Positions 1 to 8,008 of a stretch of DNA of 64,000 nucleotides are shown here, in pieces. Positions within the stretch are counted from its first letter, which is position 1; every line of letters begins with the position of its first letter. Location of the stretch: positions 124,001-188,000 of the forward strand of contig NZ_FNSZ01000001.1 in the NCBI RefSeq assembly GCF_900105245.1. Direction: 5' to 3'. Below the pieces are notes generated by a model. It saw only the letters and a program-made list of their open reading frames with translations. It had not been told where the DNA came from and made no database searches. The stretch comes from Streptomyces sp. 1222.5. Its GTDB lineage: Bacteria > Actinomycetota > Actinomycetes > Streptomycetales > Streptomycetaceae. A program made the position numbers and the translations under genes.

Positions 1-85
1 TGACGGCCACCAGGACGGTCCCGCCGACGGCGACGACGGCGAGGGTGAAGGTGCTGAAATGGTTGAGCAGCCACAGCGACGACAT
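1..85 (-). CDS. N-terminus of DUF4239-like membrane protein (cut by window edge)
   Basis: The complement of the first 85 bases reads from an ATG as a hydrophobic N-terminus beginning MSSLWLLNHFSTFTLAVVAV and continuing off the window. This resembles the opening of actinobacterial DUF4239 (bestrophin-like) membrane proteins, which start with a short conserved segment running into the first membrane helix. Only 28 codons are visible, so the assignment rests on the start motif and hydrophobicity. No clear ribosome binding site is seen; a TAGACT hexamer lies shortly upstream, compatible with a near-leaderless transcript. Confidence 0.45.
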   Translation of the reverse strand, partial: MSSLWLLNHFSTFTLAVVAVGGTVLVAV

Positions 86-422
86 GGGCGCGGAGTCTAG
101 GGCGCGGCGAGGCGCCCTTCGCGCCGGTGCGGGCGCGTGAGCGATGCGGGGGCGGGGAGTTCGGGCGGGCGGTGCACACCATCGAGTGAGCGGCGTTCCC
201 GCCTCGGCCCCCAGCACCGACGTGTGTGCCGTGCGCGGCGGCACGGTCGTCGCTGCCGTGCCGCCGCGTGTCCACCCACCTCCACCACCGTTGCGGGTAC
301 CCGCGGGCAGGCGGCTCACCCCGGGCCGCCGCCGAGCCGTGCGGACCATGGCCGGCCCGGCCGTCCGGGCAGCCACCGGGCAGGCCGTTGGAGCAGGCCG
401 TCGCGCCGGTGCGGTTTCGGCC
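86..422. other. Intergenic, no gene recognised
   Basis: About 340 bases upstream of the left-edge gene and downstream of the next one. Every long open frame here is Arg/Pro/Gly-rich with no family resemblance. The first part should carry the promoter of the leftward edge gene; nothing else is evident. Confidence 0.4.
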
Positions 423-845
423 TCAGGTCTGTGCGGGCGGTGCCCAGGGCTTCGCCGCGGGACGCGGGGCCTCGAAGGCGCTGCGGAGGGTCTCCTTCAG
501 GGACTTGGGCGGTGCTTCCTTCTCCTGGGTGGAGTGCATGAGCCGGGCGACGCTCACGCGTAGGTGGCACTCGCGGTGCCGCTGGCGCACGAGCACCACC
601 CATGTGCCGTCCCGGGTGAGCAGGGCGTGCCGGGCCGGTTCGTCGCCCGGCCGGACGTGCCGGGCGAGTACGCCGGGCGTGTGGTTGCGGGCCGCGTCCT
701 CGGCGGCCGCGACGGCCTGTGCTTCGTCCCCGTCGATGGGGTGGGTGCCCACCAGCATCCAGCGGTGCAGCTTCAGTTCCGAGCCGTCGACGTGCTCGGT
801 CACCCGGGTGTCCTCCTCGATGAGGACGTACCACTGTGCGGTCAT
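423..845 (-). CDS. Conserved hypothetical protein, 140 aa
   Basis: A soluble protein with balanced composition, starting MTAQWYVLIEEDTRVTEHVD. It alternates beta-like segments (WYVLIEED, LKLHRWMLVG, WVVLVRQRHRECHLRVSVARL) with a charged helix, ending in a Pro/Ala-rich tail of about 20 residues. There is no signal peptide, membrane segment or recognised catalytic motif. It looks like a small Streptomyces-restricted protein in which the central TWVVLVRQRHRE-type strand pair is probably the core. It is monocistronic, with gaps of over 300 bases on both sides. I cannot assign a function. Confidence 0.7.
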   Translation of the reverse strand: MTAQWYVLIEEDTRVTEHVDGSELKLHRWMLVGTHPIDGDEAQAVAAAEDAARNHTPGVLARHVRPGDEPARHALLTRDGTWVVLVRQRHRECHLRVSVARLMHSTQEKEAPPKSLKETLRSAFEAPRPAAKPWAPPAQT

Positions 846-1163
846 GCCGGTGCTTGCCTGTCTGTTCAGGGCCTGGTGAGGGGCCTGGCGAGGTCACACG
901 AGCATGCGGTCCGGGCACCGGCGAGGACGCCCTTCGGCCGGCTGGGACGTCGTGCCTGTCGTGCTGTTCGTTCCCGAATCCTGCCATGTGGATCTTGAAC
1001 GGCGGGTGCCGGGGCCGCGCCCGCGCACGCCGCGCCGTGGTGGCCGCCGGCGGGGGGTGGCCGGGTGGCCCGCGAGGGGGACCATCGGGCCCTGCCCGCC
1101 GGCACCGCTGGTCACCGACCCTGAAGACGGCACCTTCGCATCGGCCGGGAGAAGGCGATCGCC
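846..1163. other. Intergenic between divergent genes
   Basis: About 320 bases between the leftward hypothetical gene and the rightward SHOCT gene. It should contain both promoters, but I see no strong palindrome or clear -35/-10 pair. The open frames through it are low-complexity and look spurious. Confidence 0.4.
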
Positions 1164-1439
1164 ATGATGTGGTACGGCGGCTGGGGGCCGGGCGGCTGGT
1201 TCCTCCTGCTCGTGACCATGCTGCTGTTCTGGGCTCTCGTGGTCGCGGCGGGCGTGGCCCTCGTGCGCCGGCTGTCCGCTCCCCCGCGCGGCCGGCAGGC
1301 CGCGCCGCCTTGGGGGGCCGGTGATCCGCGATGGGGCGGCCGGCGGGCGCAAGAGCTGCTCGCCGAGCGGTTGGCGCGCGGGCAGATCGACGAGGAGGAG
1401 TACGAACGCCGTCTCGCGCTGCTGCGGGAACACCGGTGA
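1164..1439 (+). CDS. SHOCT domain membrane protein
   Basis: A 91-residue protein. The N-terminal Trp/Gly-rich lead (MMWYGGWGPGG) precedes one membrane helix (about residues 12-34, WFLLLVTMLLFWALVVAAGV). A basic linker follows, then a C-terminal SHOCT motif (about residues 62-91) with the usual pattern ELLAERLARGQIDEEEYERR. SHOCT is a short helical oligomerisation motif often found at the ends of bacterial membrane proteins. The start is supported by GGAGAAGG eight bases upstream of the ATG. Its function is probably stress or envelope related, but no reaction can be assigned. Confidence 0.85.
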   Translation: MMWYGGWGPGGWFLLLVTMLLFWALVVAAGVALVRRLSAPPRGRQAAPPWGAGDPRWGGRRAQELLAERLARGQIDEEEYERRLALLREHR

Positions 1440-1563
1440 CGGCCCCGCGCGCCGCGGCCAGGGGCGCGGCAGGAGGCGGGGGGCGGCGGGTGACCGCAGG
1501 CGGGTTCACTCGTTTGCCGGATTGCCGGGCCCCACCTCCTAGGTCGCGGAAGGCAGCCGCCTG

Positions 1564-3576
1564 ATGGTCTCGTCCTTGCTCCGCCGCTTGCCCAAGGTCT
1601 CCCCCCGCGGCCTGCTCCACGCCGAGCAGCGGCTCGCCGAGCGGTACGCCGATCTGGTGCGGCTGGCGTATCTGGTACTGCCCCCGGCCCTGGGCAGACA
1701 CCGGCGGGTCCTGCTCGCCCACGCGCTGGTGCAGCGGACCCTGCACGCCGCGGCGCCCGGCGTCCCCGCGCCCCGCGCGGCCCGGGACGACGCCCCGCCC
1801 ATGTTCCGGTCGCCGTATGTGCCGGTGCTGCGCGAGGTCCTGGCCGTCTCCCGGCGGCCGCCGGTCTGGCCCGGCCGCGTCCCGCCGCCGGGGATGCTGC
1901 TGCCCCGGCTGCCCGTGGTGTGGGGGCTGCGGCTGTCGCCCCGCGCGGGCGGGGCCGACGAACTCGCCCTGAGCCGGGCGCTGTCGGAGCTGTCGGCGAC
2001 CGCGCGGGCCGCCTTCATCCTGCTGCGGGTGGAACGGCTGACCGAGGCGGAGACACGCGGGGTCCTGGAGGCGGCCGGGTGCGGCGGCGTCGAGGCCGAA
2101 CTGCGCGCGGCACTCGATCTCGACGCCGTCCTCGACTCCAGCGCCGCCGGGATCCTCACGTCCGAGGAGTTCGACCCGTGCACGGTGCGGGCCCGGCCGA
2201 GCGATCTGCTGCGCCGGCGCCGTCGCGTGCACCTGGCGGGAATCGCCGTACTGGTGGCGCTGATCACCGTGGTGACGCTGGTGGTCAGTGACGGTGTCCC
2301 CACCGTGCCCGCGGGGGCCGGGGCGCACCGTGCGTCCCGGCCCGCGCCGGCCGTCGACGACGTGGTCCGGGTGGCTTCCGGGGCGTGGGCCGCCACCTCC
2401 CGGGTGGACTTCACGGCCTGGCCCGCGCGCGGCCGGCGCGTGAAGGACCGGGCGCTGCTGCGCCGGGCGCTGACGGCGTGGGCCGGGGACGCGGACGCCA
2501 CGCGGATCAGCCGGAGTGCCGGCACCGCGGCGGGGCCGCCCCTTGACGCACCGCACCTGCTGTACGCCGGGCCGGTCGGCGGCAGCACGGTGGTGCTGCT
2601 GTACGACGGTCAACGCCTCGCGCGCTACCGGGAAGCGGCCTTGGGAGCTGCCCGGTCCCTGGTGCTGGCCCGGGTGGACGACGCGGACGTGACGACGGCC
2701 GCCGCCGTCGCCCTGGACGCGTCCGGGGAGACGGTGCGCTACCTGCTCGCGCCCTGGGTGGCCGAGTCGCGGACCCGCGACCTGATGCGTCCCGACACCC
2801 CGGCCCGCCCGCTCGCCGTGGACGGCGACGGGCTGACCGCGCCGGTCCCGGGGTTCGGCGCGGGCCTCGGCTGCGGCAGCCGTACCGTGCTCCAGCTGCG
2901 CTCGTCCTCGCGGATCGCCGAACACCATGCCTTCCTGCTGGCCGGGCTCGGCGAACTCACCGCCGTGCACCTGACCTACACGCCCCTGCCGGGGCACGGG
3001 GCACCGGCGCGGCAGCCGCGGGAGGCCACCGGCCCGGCCGCCCTGCTCGCCTGGGCCCGGACGGGCTGCCCCGTCGGCCCGCCGCGCGGGTCGGGGGTGA
3101 AGGCGGTCAACGCCTGGGACTTCGCCGAGCAGGACCTGCCCGACGGGGCCGGACACGGCGTGTGGACGTGCGCGCGGGCCGACACCTGGCGCGGTCCCGG
3201 CGAGGTGACGGTGGCCCTGCGCACGGGCGGGGCGGGCGCCGGCGGACAGGCCCGGATCGTGGCCAGGGCGCGGGCGACCGGCGCCTGCGGCAGGTTCGGT
3301 CAGCACGTCGTCGTCCACACGAACTGGCGGTCCCCGAAGGGTGCCTGGTACGTACTCGCGGCGGGCAGCCGCGCCGTGAAGGGGCTGATCGTCACCGGTG
3401 ACGTCACTGCCGGCGCCGACGGCGCCACCCTCGCGGTGCGCGCTCCGGCCCGGGCCCGCACCACGGTGCGGGCCCGGCTGGCCGCGGGCCTGCGGCCCGT
3501 CGACCTGTCGGCGGCCGTCGTGGCGCTGCGGTCAGGGGGTGCCTACAGGCAATCGGTCCAGCCCCCGCTCGGGTGA
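1564..3576 (+). CDS. Large protein with sigma-like N-terminal region and one transmembrane helix
   Basis: 670 residues. The first ~200 residues resemble a degenerate ECF-like helical region, with a start like HAEQRLAERYADLVRLAYLV. A second block, ALSELSATARAAFILLRVER with LTEAETRGVLEAAG, is reminiscent of sigma region 4. A single membrane helix follows (about residues 222-245, LAGIAVLVALITVVTLVV). About 420 mostly extracytoplasmic residues with several Cys and beta-like segments complete the chain. The layout (cytoplasmic DNA-binding-like part, one helix, external part) recalls membrane-anchored regulators. The sigma resemblance is weak and the external part matches no family I know. Start codon ATG at 1564; an in-frame alternative was not preferred. 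The downstream gene is unlinked. Confidence 0.75.
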   Translation: MVSSLLRRLPKVSPRGLLHAEQRLAERYADLVRLAYLVLPPALGRHRRVLLAHALVQRTLHAAAPGVPAPRAARDDAPPMFRSPYVPVLREVLAVSRRPPVWPGRVPPPGMLLPRLPVVWGLRLSPRAGGADELALSRALSELSATARAAFILLRVERLTEAETRGVLEAAGCGGVEAELRAALDLDAVLDSSAAGILTSEEFDPCTVRARPSDLLRRRRRVHLAGIAVLVALITVVTLVVSDGVPTVPAGAGAHRASRPAPAVDDVVRVASGAWAATSRVDFTAWPARGRRVKDRALLRRALTAWAGDADATRISRSAGTAAGPPLDAPHLLYAGPVGGSTVVLLYDGQRLARYREAALGAARSLVLARVDDADVTTAAAVALDASGETVRYLLAPWVAESRTRDLMRPDTPARPLAVDGDGLTAPVPGFGAGLGCGSRTVLQLRSSSRIAEHHAFLLAGLGELTAVHLTYTPLPGHGAPARQPREATGPAALLAWARTGCPVGPPRGSGVKAVNAWDFAEQDLPDGAGHGVWTCARADTWRGPGEVTVALRTGGAGAGGQARIVARARATGACGRFGQHVVVHTNWRSPKGAWYVLAAGSRAVKGLIVTGDVTAGADGATLAVRAPARARTTVRARLAAGLRPVDLSAAVVALRSGGAYRQSVQPPLG

Positions 3577-3624
3577 GTGCGCAATCCTCCGAGCGCGTCA
3601 GGATCGTCCCGGCGGGCGCTTTCG

Positions 3625-3987
3625 GTGCTGGCTCCCGGGGAGGCCCAGCGGCTGCCCGTGCCGCTCGGCGAGGAGGAGACGCTGCGGGTGGAGCACGCCT
3701 GTGCGCCCAGGTCCGTGACGGACATGGAGTCGGAGCTGCCCGGTTTCCGGGTCACCACTGAGGACTGGCAGTCGCTGGTGCACCGCGCCCTGACCGCCGG
3801 CATTCCCGCGCCGCGCATCGCGCAGCGCGCCGGTCCGGGCCCGCTGGACGTCGTCCAGGCCGTCGGCGACGGACCCTGGGCCTCACACCTGTCCCCGCCT
3901 GGGGCGCCGGCCCTCGCGGGTCCCGGGCCGGTCATCCGGGGTCGGTGCAGCCGAACAGGCCGGCGTGGCCCGGCGGCAGCTGGGTGA
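3625..3987 (+). CDS. Possible small protein overlapping the convergent DUF2267 gene
   Basis: An open frame from a GTG at 3625 codes for a plausible globular stretch (VLAPGEAQRLPVPLGEEETL, then SVTDMESELPGFRVTTEDWQ and SLVHRALTAGIPAPRIAQRA). It then runs into Pro/Gly-rich residues where it overlaps the 3' end of the convergent DUF2267 gene by 56 bases. The middle 70 residues look like real protein; the tail looks like shadow coding, so the true end may be lost or frameshifted. It follows the 670-residue gene by 48 bases and could be its operon partner. No family recognised. Confidence 0.35.
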   Translation: MLAPGEAQRLPVPLGEEETLRVEHACAPRSVTDMESELPGFRVTTEDWQSLVHRALTAGIPAPRIAQRAGPGPLDVVQAVGDGPWASHLSPPGAPALAGPGPVIRGRCSRTGRRGPAAAG

Positions 3988-4324
3988 GCAGACGGCGCAG
4001 CAGTGCGTCGTCCGCGGCCCTGGCGAGGGTGGGCAGGACTGCGTCGATCTCGCGTCTGGCCTCGGCGAGGCCGGCGTTGCTGCGGTCGGCGACGGCCTCG
4101 ACGAAGGAGGCGGGGGTCAGCGGTTCGCTGGCCGGCTCGGCCGCGGTCAGCAAGGACGCGCACCCCTCGGGCAGGAGGGCGGCCAGGTCCGTGCGGTCGT
4201 CGCCCACCAGGTGGGCGCCGAGGACCTCCAGCACGTTCTGCACGGCTCTGGCTCCCTGTCGGGGCCGGTCGTAGCCCGCGCGTTCGGTGACCTCGGTGAG
4301 GAAGGTGCCCAGACTCCAGTCCAT
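3932..4324 (-). CDS. DUF2267 domain protein
   Basis: 130 residues starting MDWSLGTFLTEVTERAGYDR. It contains the features of DUF2267: an N-terminal helix with RAQNVLEVLGAHL-type sequence, the acidic turn DDRTDLAALLPEG, and a second helical repeat (SFVEAVADRSNAGLAEARRE). The family is an all-helical ~120-residue cytoplasmic domain found in many actinobacteria next to general stress genes. The ATG at 4324 is chosen over an upstream in-frame ATG (4345) because AGGAG lies 7 bases before it. The gene is convergent to the upstream region and follows the hemerythrin gene in the same direction by about 107 bases, so they may form a stress pair. Confidence 0.8.
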   Translation of the reverse strand: MDWSLGTFLTEVTERAGYDRPRQGARAVQNVLEVLGAHLVGDDRTDLAALLPEGCASLLTAAEPASEPLTPASFVEAVADRSNAGLAEARREIDAVLPTLARAADDALLRRLLTQLPPGHAGLFGCTDPG

Positions 4325-4431
4325 GACAGCTCCTAGTCGTCGCATCTCTTCTCGGCGGTGGCCCGTGCACGTGCCGTGCGGTGACCCGCCGTCCGCCCGG
4401 AGCCCCGGGTGGTGCGCGGCGGGTGGGGGCG

Positions 4432-4932
4432 TCAGACGGGCGCGGTGGCGTGCACCAGGCGGTGGACGTGGGCGACGCTGCCGCACCGTGCCGCCAGCAG
4501 GTCGGCCTTCGTCCTGGCGTAGCCGGCGCCGAGTTCCTCCCGGCACGGCCGACTGAGGTGCTGGCGCACCCGGTTGACGAGGGTGCGCTCCTGCTCGTCG
4601 GTGTGGCGGCCGGTGGCGCAGGCCAGTTGCCGCAGCCTCCACTCCCCCTCCGCGGAAGCGAGCTCGCGCACCCGCAGGAGCGCGAAGAGGACCTTGACGG
4701 CTTCCTGGTGTGCGGTCTCGATGTGTTCGACGGTGTCGTCGTCCTCGAAGCAGGTGAGGAGGACCGGGTGCACCGAGGCCCGCTCGGCCTCACCGTGCGC
4801 GATCATCAGATGCGCGAAGTCGTGGAGCGCGGCGGAGCGGTCGGCCTCGGTGCTGCGCATCAGGCGCAGGAGGTCCTCCATCGTGCGGTGGTCCTCGAGG
4901 ATCAACTCGACGACATCCTGGGCGGGGTTCAT
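4432..4932 (-). CDS. Hemerythrin (HHE) domain protein
   Basis: 166 residues, all helical. Candidate di-iron ligands are His15 in LEDHRTME, His37/His41 in LHDFAHLMIAHGEAE with His46 and Glu50, His55, and a later ETAHQEA and GRHTDEQER pair. This matches bacterial HHE/hemerythrin proteins that bind a di-iron centre and take part in oxygen, NO or redox sensing. The length fits a single-domain family member. The DUF2267 gene lies downstream on the same strand. A promoter of the GNNT-N15-GGGTA form lies 38-61 bases upstream of the start, suggesting control by a SigB-like stress sigma factor. Confidence 0.9.
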   Translation of the reverse strand: MNPAQDVVELILEDHRTMEDLLRLMRSTEADRSAALHDFAHLMIAHGEAERASVHPVLLTCFEDDDTVEHIETAHQEAVKVLFALLRVRELASAEGEWRLRQLACATGRHTDEQERTLVNRVRQHLSRPCREELGAGYARTKADLLAARCGSVAHVHRLVHATAPV

Positions 4933-5325
4933 GGATGCGCCTCCCTACGTGAGTGGGTTTCACCTCCGCTACCCGCACCATCATCACAAATTCCCTACTT
5001 TGCCCCTTTTGCCCAGTCTTCGCAGGTCACCAGGGTCGCCGGGCGGGGGCCGGCCCGCAGCGGCGCGGCCCCCGCCCCGCGTCGGGGCACCGGTCCGTCA
5101 AGTCGCGGGGACGGGCGCCCGCGTGGGGCCGGGCCGGGTGCGGCAGGAGCGTGTCGTCCGCGGAGCGTCGCGGGGGAAGTGCATACGGTGATCCGGCGGG
5201 GGCACACGGTGTCGCGGAGCGTGTATCCGCTCCGTCCGACCGGAGTGCCGCCATTTCACAGGTGTGCGCTCGGCGCAGGTCGCGGGACCGGTGTGACGGC
5301 CCGCCGCACGAGAGGGGTTGCTGCT
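4933..5325. other. Divergent intergenic region
   Basis: About 390 bases between the leftward hemerythrin gene and the rightward DUF5133 gene. The left part is locally A/T-richer (around 4980-5015) and contains the SigB-like promoter listed separately. The right part should carry the DUF5133 promoter, which I cannot point to with confidence. Confidence 0.5.
4970..4993 (-). promoter_or_regulatory. SigB-like promoter for hemerythrin gene
   Basis: On the minus strand GAAT, then 15 bases, then GGGTAGC. This fits the GNNT-N14-16-GGGTA consensus reported for Streptomyces SigB-family stress sigma factors. It lies 38-61 bases before the hemerythrin ATG. It is a pattern match only. Confidence 0.45.
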
Positions 5326-5571
5326 GTGCTGCTGCCGGCGGAGAAGGAACTGCGCGCGGTGCTGGCCCGCTTCGCCGAGGCCCGCTTCCGTCATGACCTG
5401 CAGCCCACCGGCCGCTCCAGCCGGGAACTGGAGGAGACCTCCGCCCGGTTGTGCGCCATGACGTCCACGGGGTCGGTGGACCAGGCCCTCGCCGCCGCCG
5501 ACGTCCTTCTGGAACAGCTGCGGACGCAGCGCCGCACGGCCGCCGCGGCGGGCCGGGCCCTGGCCGCCTGA
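5326..5571 (+). CDS. DUF5133 family protein
   Basis: 81 residues from a GTG, VLLPAEKELRAVLARFAEAR, ending in a long helix DQALAAADVLLEQLRTQRR. The order (LP.. leader, LRA-L-.RF helix, then LEETSARLCAMTSTGSVDQAL) is that of the small actinobacterial DUF5133 proteins, of unknown function and usually present as several paralogues in Streptomyces. The GTG at 5326 has GAGAGGGG about 9 bases upstream; the frame extends much further 5' but that part overlaps the opposite hemerythrin gene. A strong hairpin follows the stop. Confidence 0.8.
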   Translation: MLLPAEKELRAVLARFAEARFRHDLQPTGRSSRELEETSARLCAMTSTGSVDQALAAADVLLEQLRTQRRTAAAAGRALAA

Positions 5572-5597
5572 ACCACCGGCAGTGCGGTCACGGCAGG

Positions 5598-5633
5598 GGA
5601 AAGCCCCGGCCGGTGGACCGGCCGGGGCTTTCC
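5598..5633 (+). terminator. Hairpin terminator after DUF5133 gene
   Basis: A perfect 16-bp inverted repeat, GGAAAGCCCCGGCCGG and its complement, with the four-base loop TGGA. It begins 27 bases after the stop codon. The stem ends in AAAG/CTTT, so either strand is followed by a short T-containing run. Confidence 0.85.
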
Positions 5634-5670
5634 GCCACACGCTGTGATCGTGAAGGGCGGTCGCCTGCGC

Positions 5671-5735
5671 GGCGAAAGGCACTGCGGGGCTTCAGCCGAA
5701 CGATCGTCCCCGCAGGCAGGGGTTGAGGCCCGGGG
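5671..5735. repeat. Intergenic hairpin element, copy A
   Basis: A segment with GCGAAAG, CACTGCGGGGC, then CGATCGTCCCCGCAGGC and GAGGCCCGGGG. CTGCGGGG pairs with CCCCGCAG across a 23-base loop. A closely similar segment in the same order occurs at 11801-11858. Outside these two copies the flanking sequence is unrelated, which suggests a dispersed structured element rather than a gene duplication. Confidence 0.5.
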
Positions 5736-5849
5736 ACACTGTCCCCTTCACCATCACGCCCTGTCCAACCGCATCCGCCCGCCGGACATTCCCGCGGCAC
5801 CCGGCACCCGGCACCGCTCGCCGGCGGCCCGCTCGCCGTGTGGGCCGCG

Positions 5850-6290
5850 CTATCCGCGGGGGCCGCTGATCCGGTCCGGCTCGATCACGTAGATGACACG
5901 GACCTGGTCGCGGCCGCCGAACCACGGGTACGGGCCGCCGAGATACCTCCGGGACAGCGACTCGATGTGCTCGACCGCGCCCTGCGTCCGTACCTCGGTC
6001 ACCCGGCCGCGGATCTGGACGTACGACGCCGGATCCGCGGGATCCGCGACGGCCACCGCGACACGGGGATCACGGGCGATGTTCCGGGTCTTCTGATGGC
6101 TCTCCACGCTGTTGATGAGCACATGACGCCCGTCGGTGTCCACCCACGTCTGGGTGAGCTGGGGGGAGCCGTCCGGCATGAGGGTGGCGAGGTAACAGGT
6201 GGCCGGACGGCGCAGCAGCGCCACCAATTCCTCGCCGAGCAGGACAGGCACCCGTTCCTCCGTTGCGCGATCACCGAAGCAGGCCGCCAC
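5850..6290 (-). CDS. PPOX-class split-barrel flavin/F420-dependent oxidoreductase
   Basis: 146 residues with the pyridoxamine-phosphate-oxidase-like split barrel order. ELVALLRRPATCYLATLMPD and GSPQLTQTWVDTDGRHVLIN come first, then SVESHQKTRNIARDPRVAVA and SYVQIRGRVTEV, and a C-terminal YPWFGGRDQVRVIYVIEPDR. The family uses F420 or flavin to reduce small substrates; the HQKTRN.RRDPR-type block is the usual phosphate-binding part. This form (about 140 residues, ending in a RISG-type motif) is common in Streptomyces. It stands alone, convergent to the DUF5133 gene. Confidence 0.88.
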   Translation of the reverse strand: MAACFGDRATEERVPVLLGEELVALLRRPATCYLATLMPDGSPQLTQTWVDTDGRHVLINSVESHQKTRNIARDPRVAVAVADPADPASYVQIRGRVTEVRTQGAVEHIESLSRRYLGGPYPWFGGRDQVRVIYVIEPDRISGPRG

Positions 6291-6370
6291 GGTAGCCCGC
6301 GGACGGCGGCCGCGGACGTGTGCCGCGCGCGCTGGGGTCTTCGGTCCTGCCGGGGCGGGGCGCCCGGCGG

Positions 6371-6730
6371 TCAGCCGCCGGGGCGGAAGCGGAGCGCGGA
6401 CCAGGTGTCGTCGATGGCGATCTGCCGCACGGGGCGTACGCCGTGCGCGGAGAGCGCGGCGGCCAGGATGTCGCGGTTGAGGTCCGTGCCGAGCTTTCCG
6501 CCCTTGGGGTAGGCCACCCAGGCGAGGACGTCGCGGCGCGCCGCGTCGAGCACCGCCCGGGCATCCGCCCCGAGCAGGTCACCGGAGGCGGTCACGAAGA
6601 CGAGCACCGCGTCGGCCGACGCCGCGTCGCCCGCGGCCACCCCGCCCGCGGCTTCGACCTCCAGGGGGACGTCGTCGGGCTTGCCCAGGACGGCGACGCT
6701 CTGACCGGGCTTGATCTGCAGTTTGCTCAT
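6371..6730 (-). CDS. DUF3052-like protein
   Basis: 119 residues beginning MSKLQIKPGQSVAVLGKPDD. It has the hallmarks of the DUF3052-type family: a KPGQ.VAVL strand, a central DAVLVFV strand, the WVAYPKGGKLGTDLNRD block, and a C-terminal IDDTWSALRFRP. The function is unknown; the family has a Rossmann-like alternation of strands and helices. An in-frame GTG three codons earlier is possible, but AGGGGG eight bases before the ATG at 6730 favours this start. The next gene, a zinc ribbon protein, starts 230 bases away on the other strand. Confidence 0.8.
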   Translation of the reverse strand: MSKLQIKPGQSVAVLGKPDDVPLEVEAAGGVAAGDAASADAVLVFVTASGDLLGADARAVLDAARRDVLAWVAYPKGGKLGTDLNRDILAAALSAHGVRPVRQIAIDDTWSALRFRPGG

Positions 6731-6961
6731 GACGGACACCCCCTGATGCTGTCATCCGGGATACGGCTCCGCCCACCGCGGGGCTCATGCCCGCGGGCCT
6801 GCCGCCTCCTCCCTTTTTTTGGGGGGAGCCGTGGTGCGCCCCGGCCGGGGTCGGCGGGAGGCGTGCGCCGGCTGCCGGACCTCTGTGCCGCACGCGGCTC
6901 AAGGTGCCGCGGGCGGCCGTCCTGCGGCTGTGGCGGCCGTGCCGTTTCCTACACTCGCGGG

Positions 6962-7186
6962 ATGAACTCCTACACGTGCACCCACTGCGGCACCGTCGGT
7001 CTGATGGAGGGTTTCATCGAGGACGCCGGCGAGCACTCACGCGGGTACGCGCGCTGGATCGAGGGCGCATTGGAGCGGGGGATCTTCGGGGGCGCCAAGC
7101 GGTTGGGCCGGCCCCGGCGGCAGATAGAGGCCTACCGCTGCCCCAAGTGCGGGCACCTCGAACTGTTCGCCACCGGCGAGGTGTAG
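6962..7186 (+). CDS. Small zinc-ribbon protein (DUF6487-like)
   Basis: 74 residues. The first CxxC (MNSYTCTHCGTVGLMEGFIE) and a second CxxC near the C-terminus (YRCPKCGHLELF) form a typical zinc ribbon. The linker between them (RWIEGALERGIFGGAKRLGR) is basic. The order CxxC, linker with W.EG, Y.CPKC is that of small actinobacterial nucleic-acid-binding-like proteins. The ATG at 6962 gives a protein beginning right at the first ribbon strand; the upstream extension overlaps the DUF3052-like gene and is rejected. Confidence 0.75.
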   Translation: MNSYTCTHCGTVGLMEGFIEDAGEHSRGYARWIEGALERGIFGGAKRLGRPRRQIEAYRCPKCGHLELFATGEV

Positions 7187-7248
7187 CCGCACGCTCGCCG
7201 CTGTGCGGCGGGCGTGCGGCACGGAGGTCGGCGGGCCGGCCCCGCTTG

Positions 7249-7608
7249 TCACGGCGAGGCGTGGTGCGGGGGCAGGTCGGCGATGGTGCCGGTGCGGGCC
7301 GTCGTCACGCGGAACTGCGTGCGGGTTCCGGTGAGTTGCAGGACGCGCTGCGGCTGGGCCTGCAAGCCGGACAGGACGAGGAGTCCGCCCTGGGTGTCGG
7401 TGTGCCGGTGCAGGCCCTGCAGGAGGCCCAGGCCGCTGGCGTCCAGGAACGGCACTCCCGCGAGGTCCAGGCAGAGGGTGCGGTTGCGGATGCGCACCGC
7501 GTCGGTCACCCGGGTGACCCGCGGGCAGGTGTCGAAGTCCAGTTCGCCCGTCACCGTGACCACGGTGCGCTCGAGAAGGTCGCTGACGTGCACGTCGAAA
7601 GACGGCAT
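7249..7608 (-). CDS. STAS domain protein (anti-sigma factor antagonist type)
   Basis: 119 residues with a single STAS domain: the opening DLLERTVVTVTGELDFDT and the phosphorylation-loop motif LDLAGVPFLDASGLGLLQGL. In this motif Ser58 sits where SpoIIAA/RsbV proteins are phosphorylated (D-x-S-G-L). The C-terminal LSGLQAQPQRVLQLTG is also typical. Such proteins bind an anti-sigma kinase and release the sigma factor when dephosphorylated. No anti-sigma kinase gene is adjacent, so its partner must lie elsewhere. With the SigB-like promoters nearby it fits a stress-signalling theme. Confidence 0.9.
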   Translation of the reverse strand: MPSFDVHVSDLLERTVVTVTGELDFDTCPRVTRVTDAVRIRNRTLCLDLAGVPFLDASGLGLLQGLHRHTDTQGGLLVLSGLQAQPQRVLQLTGTRTQFRVTTARTGTIADLPPHHASP

Positions 7609-8008
7609 GGGGAAACCACCGTTCGGGATCCAAGCCCATCACGGTCGGCTCCCACTGCCGGAAGTTGGCCGTCAAGCGCGCGGCATGCGGTGCCGCATCA
7701 CAGCCGAGCGAGACCACCCGCACCATCCACCGGCCACCCGGTCCCTTTGTCACCGCACGGTGGCGCGGGGTCTCCCACCAGACCAGGCTGGTTCTCCTCC
7801 GAGCGTGTCACATCGGGGCAACCGGCACCAGAGCTCCCGTGGCGGTGGGGGCGGCGGGCGGGTGATTGGGTTGCCTGTGGGCGGTTTGCGCCGATGCCGC
7901 GCCTGTCCTGCGCTTGCGAGGGAGGGTGCCGGGTCTGCGCGAGGTCGCCGTCCCGGGCGTGGTCGGCGGCGGGCGCCGTCCTGAACGGCTGTTCCGTACC
8001 CTGGCGGC
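7609..8008. other. Divergent intergenic region
   Basis: 400 bases between the leftward STAS gene and the rightward sirtuin gene. No gene with family resemblance was found. It should contain both promoters; no distinct operator was seen. Confidence 0.4.

Noticed and set aside
316..3318. A 1000-codon open frame on the minus strand
   Set aside because: It is antisense to two well-supported genes, very rich in Arg, Pro and Gly, and without family resemblance; a high-GC shadow frame.
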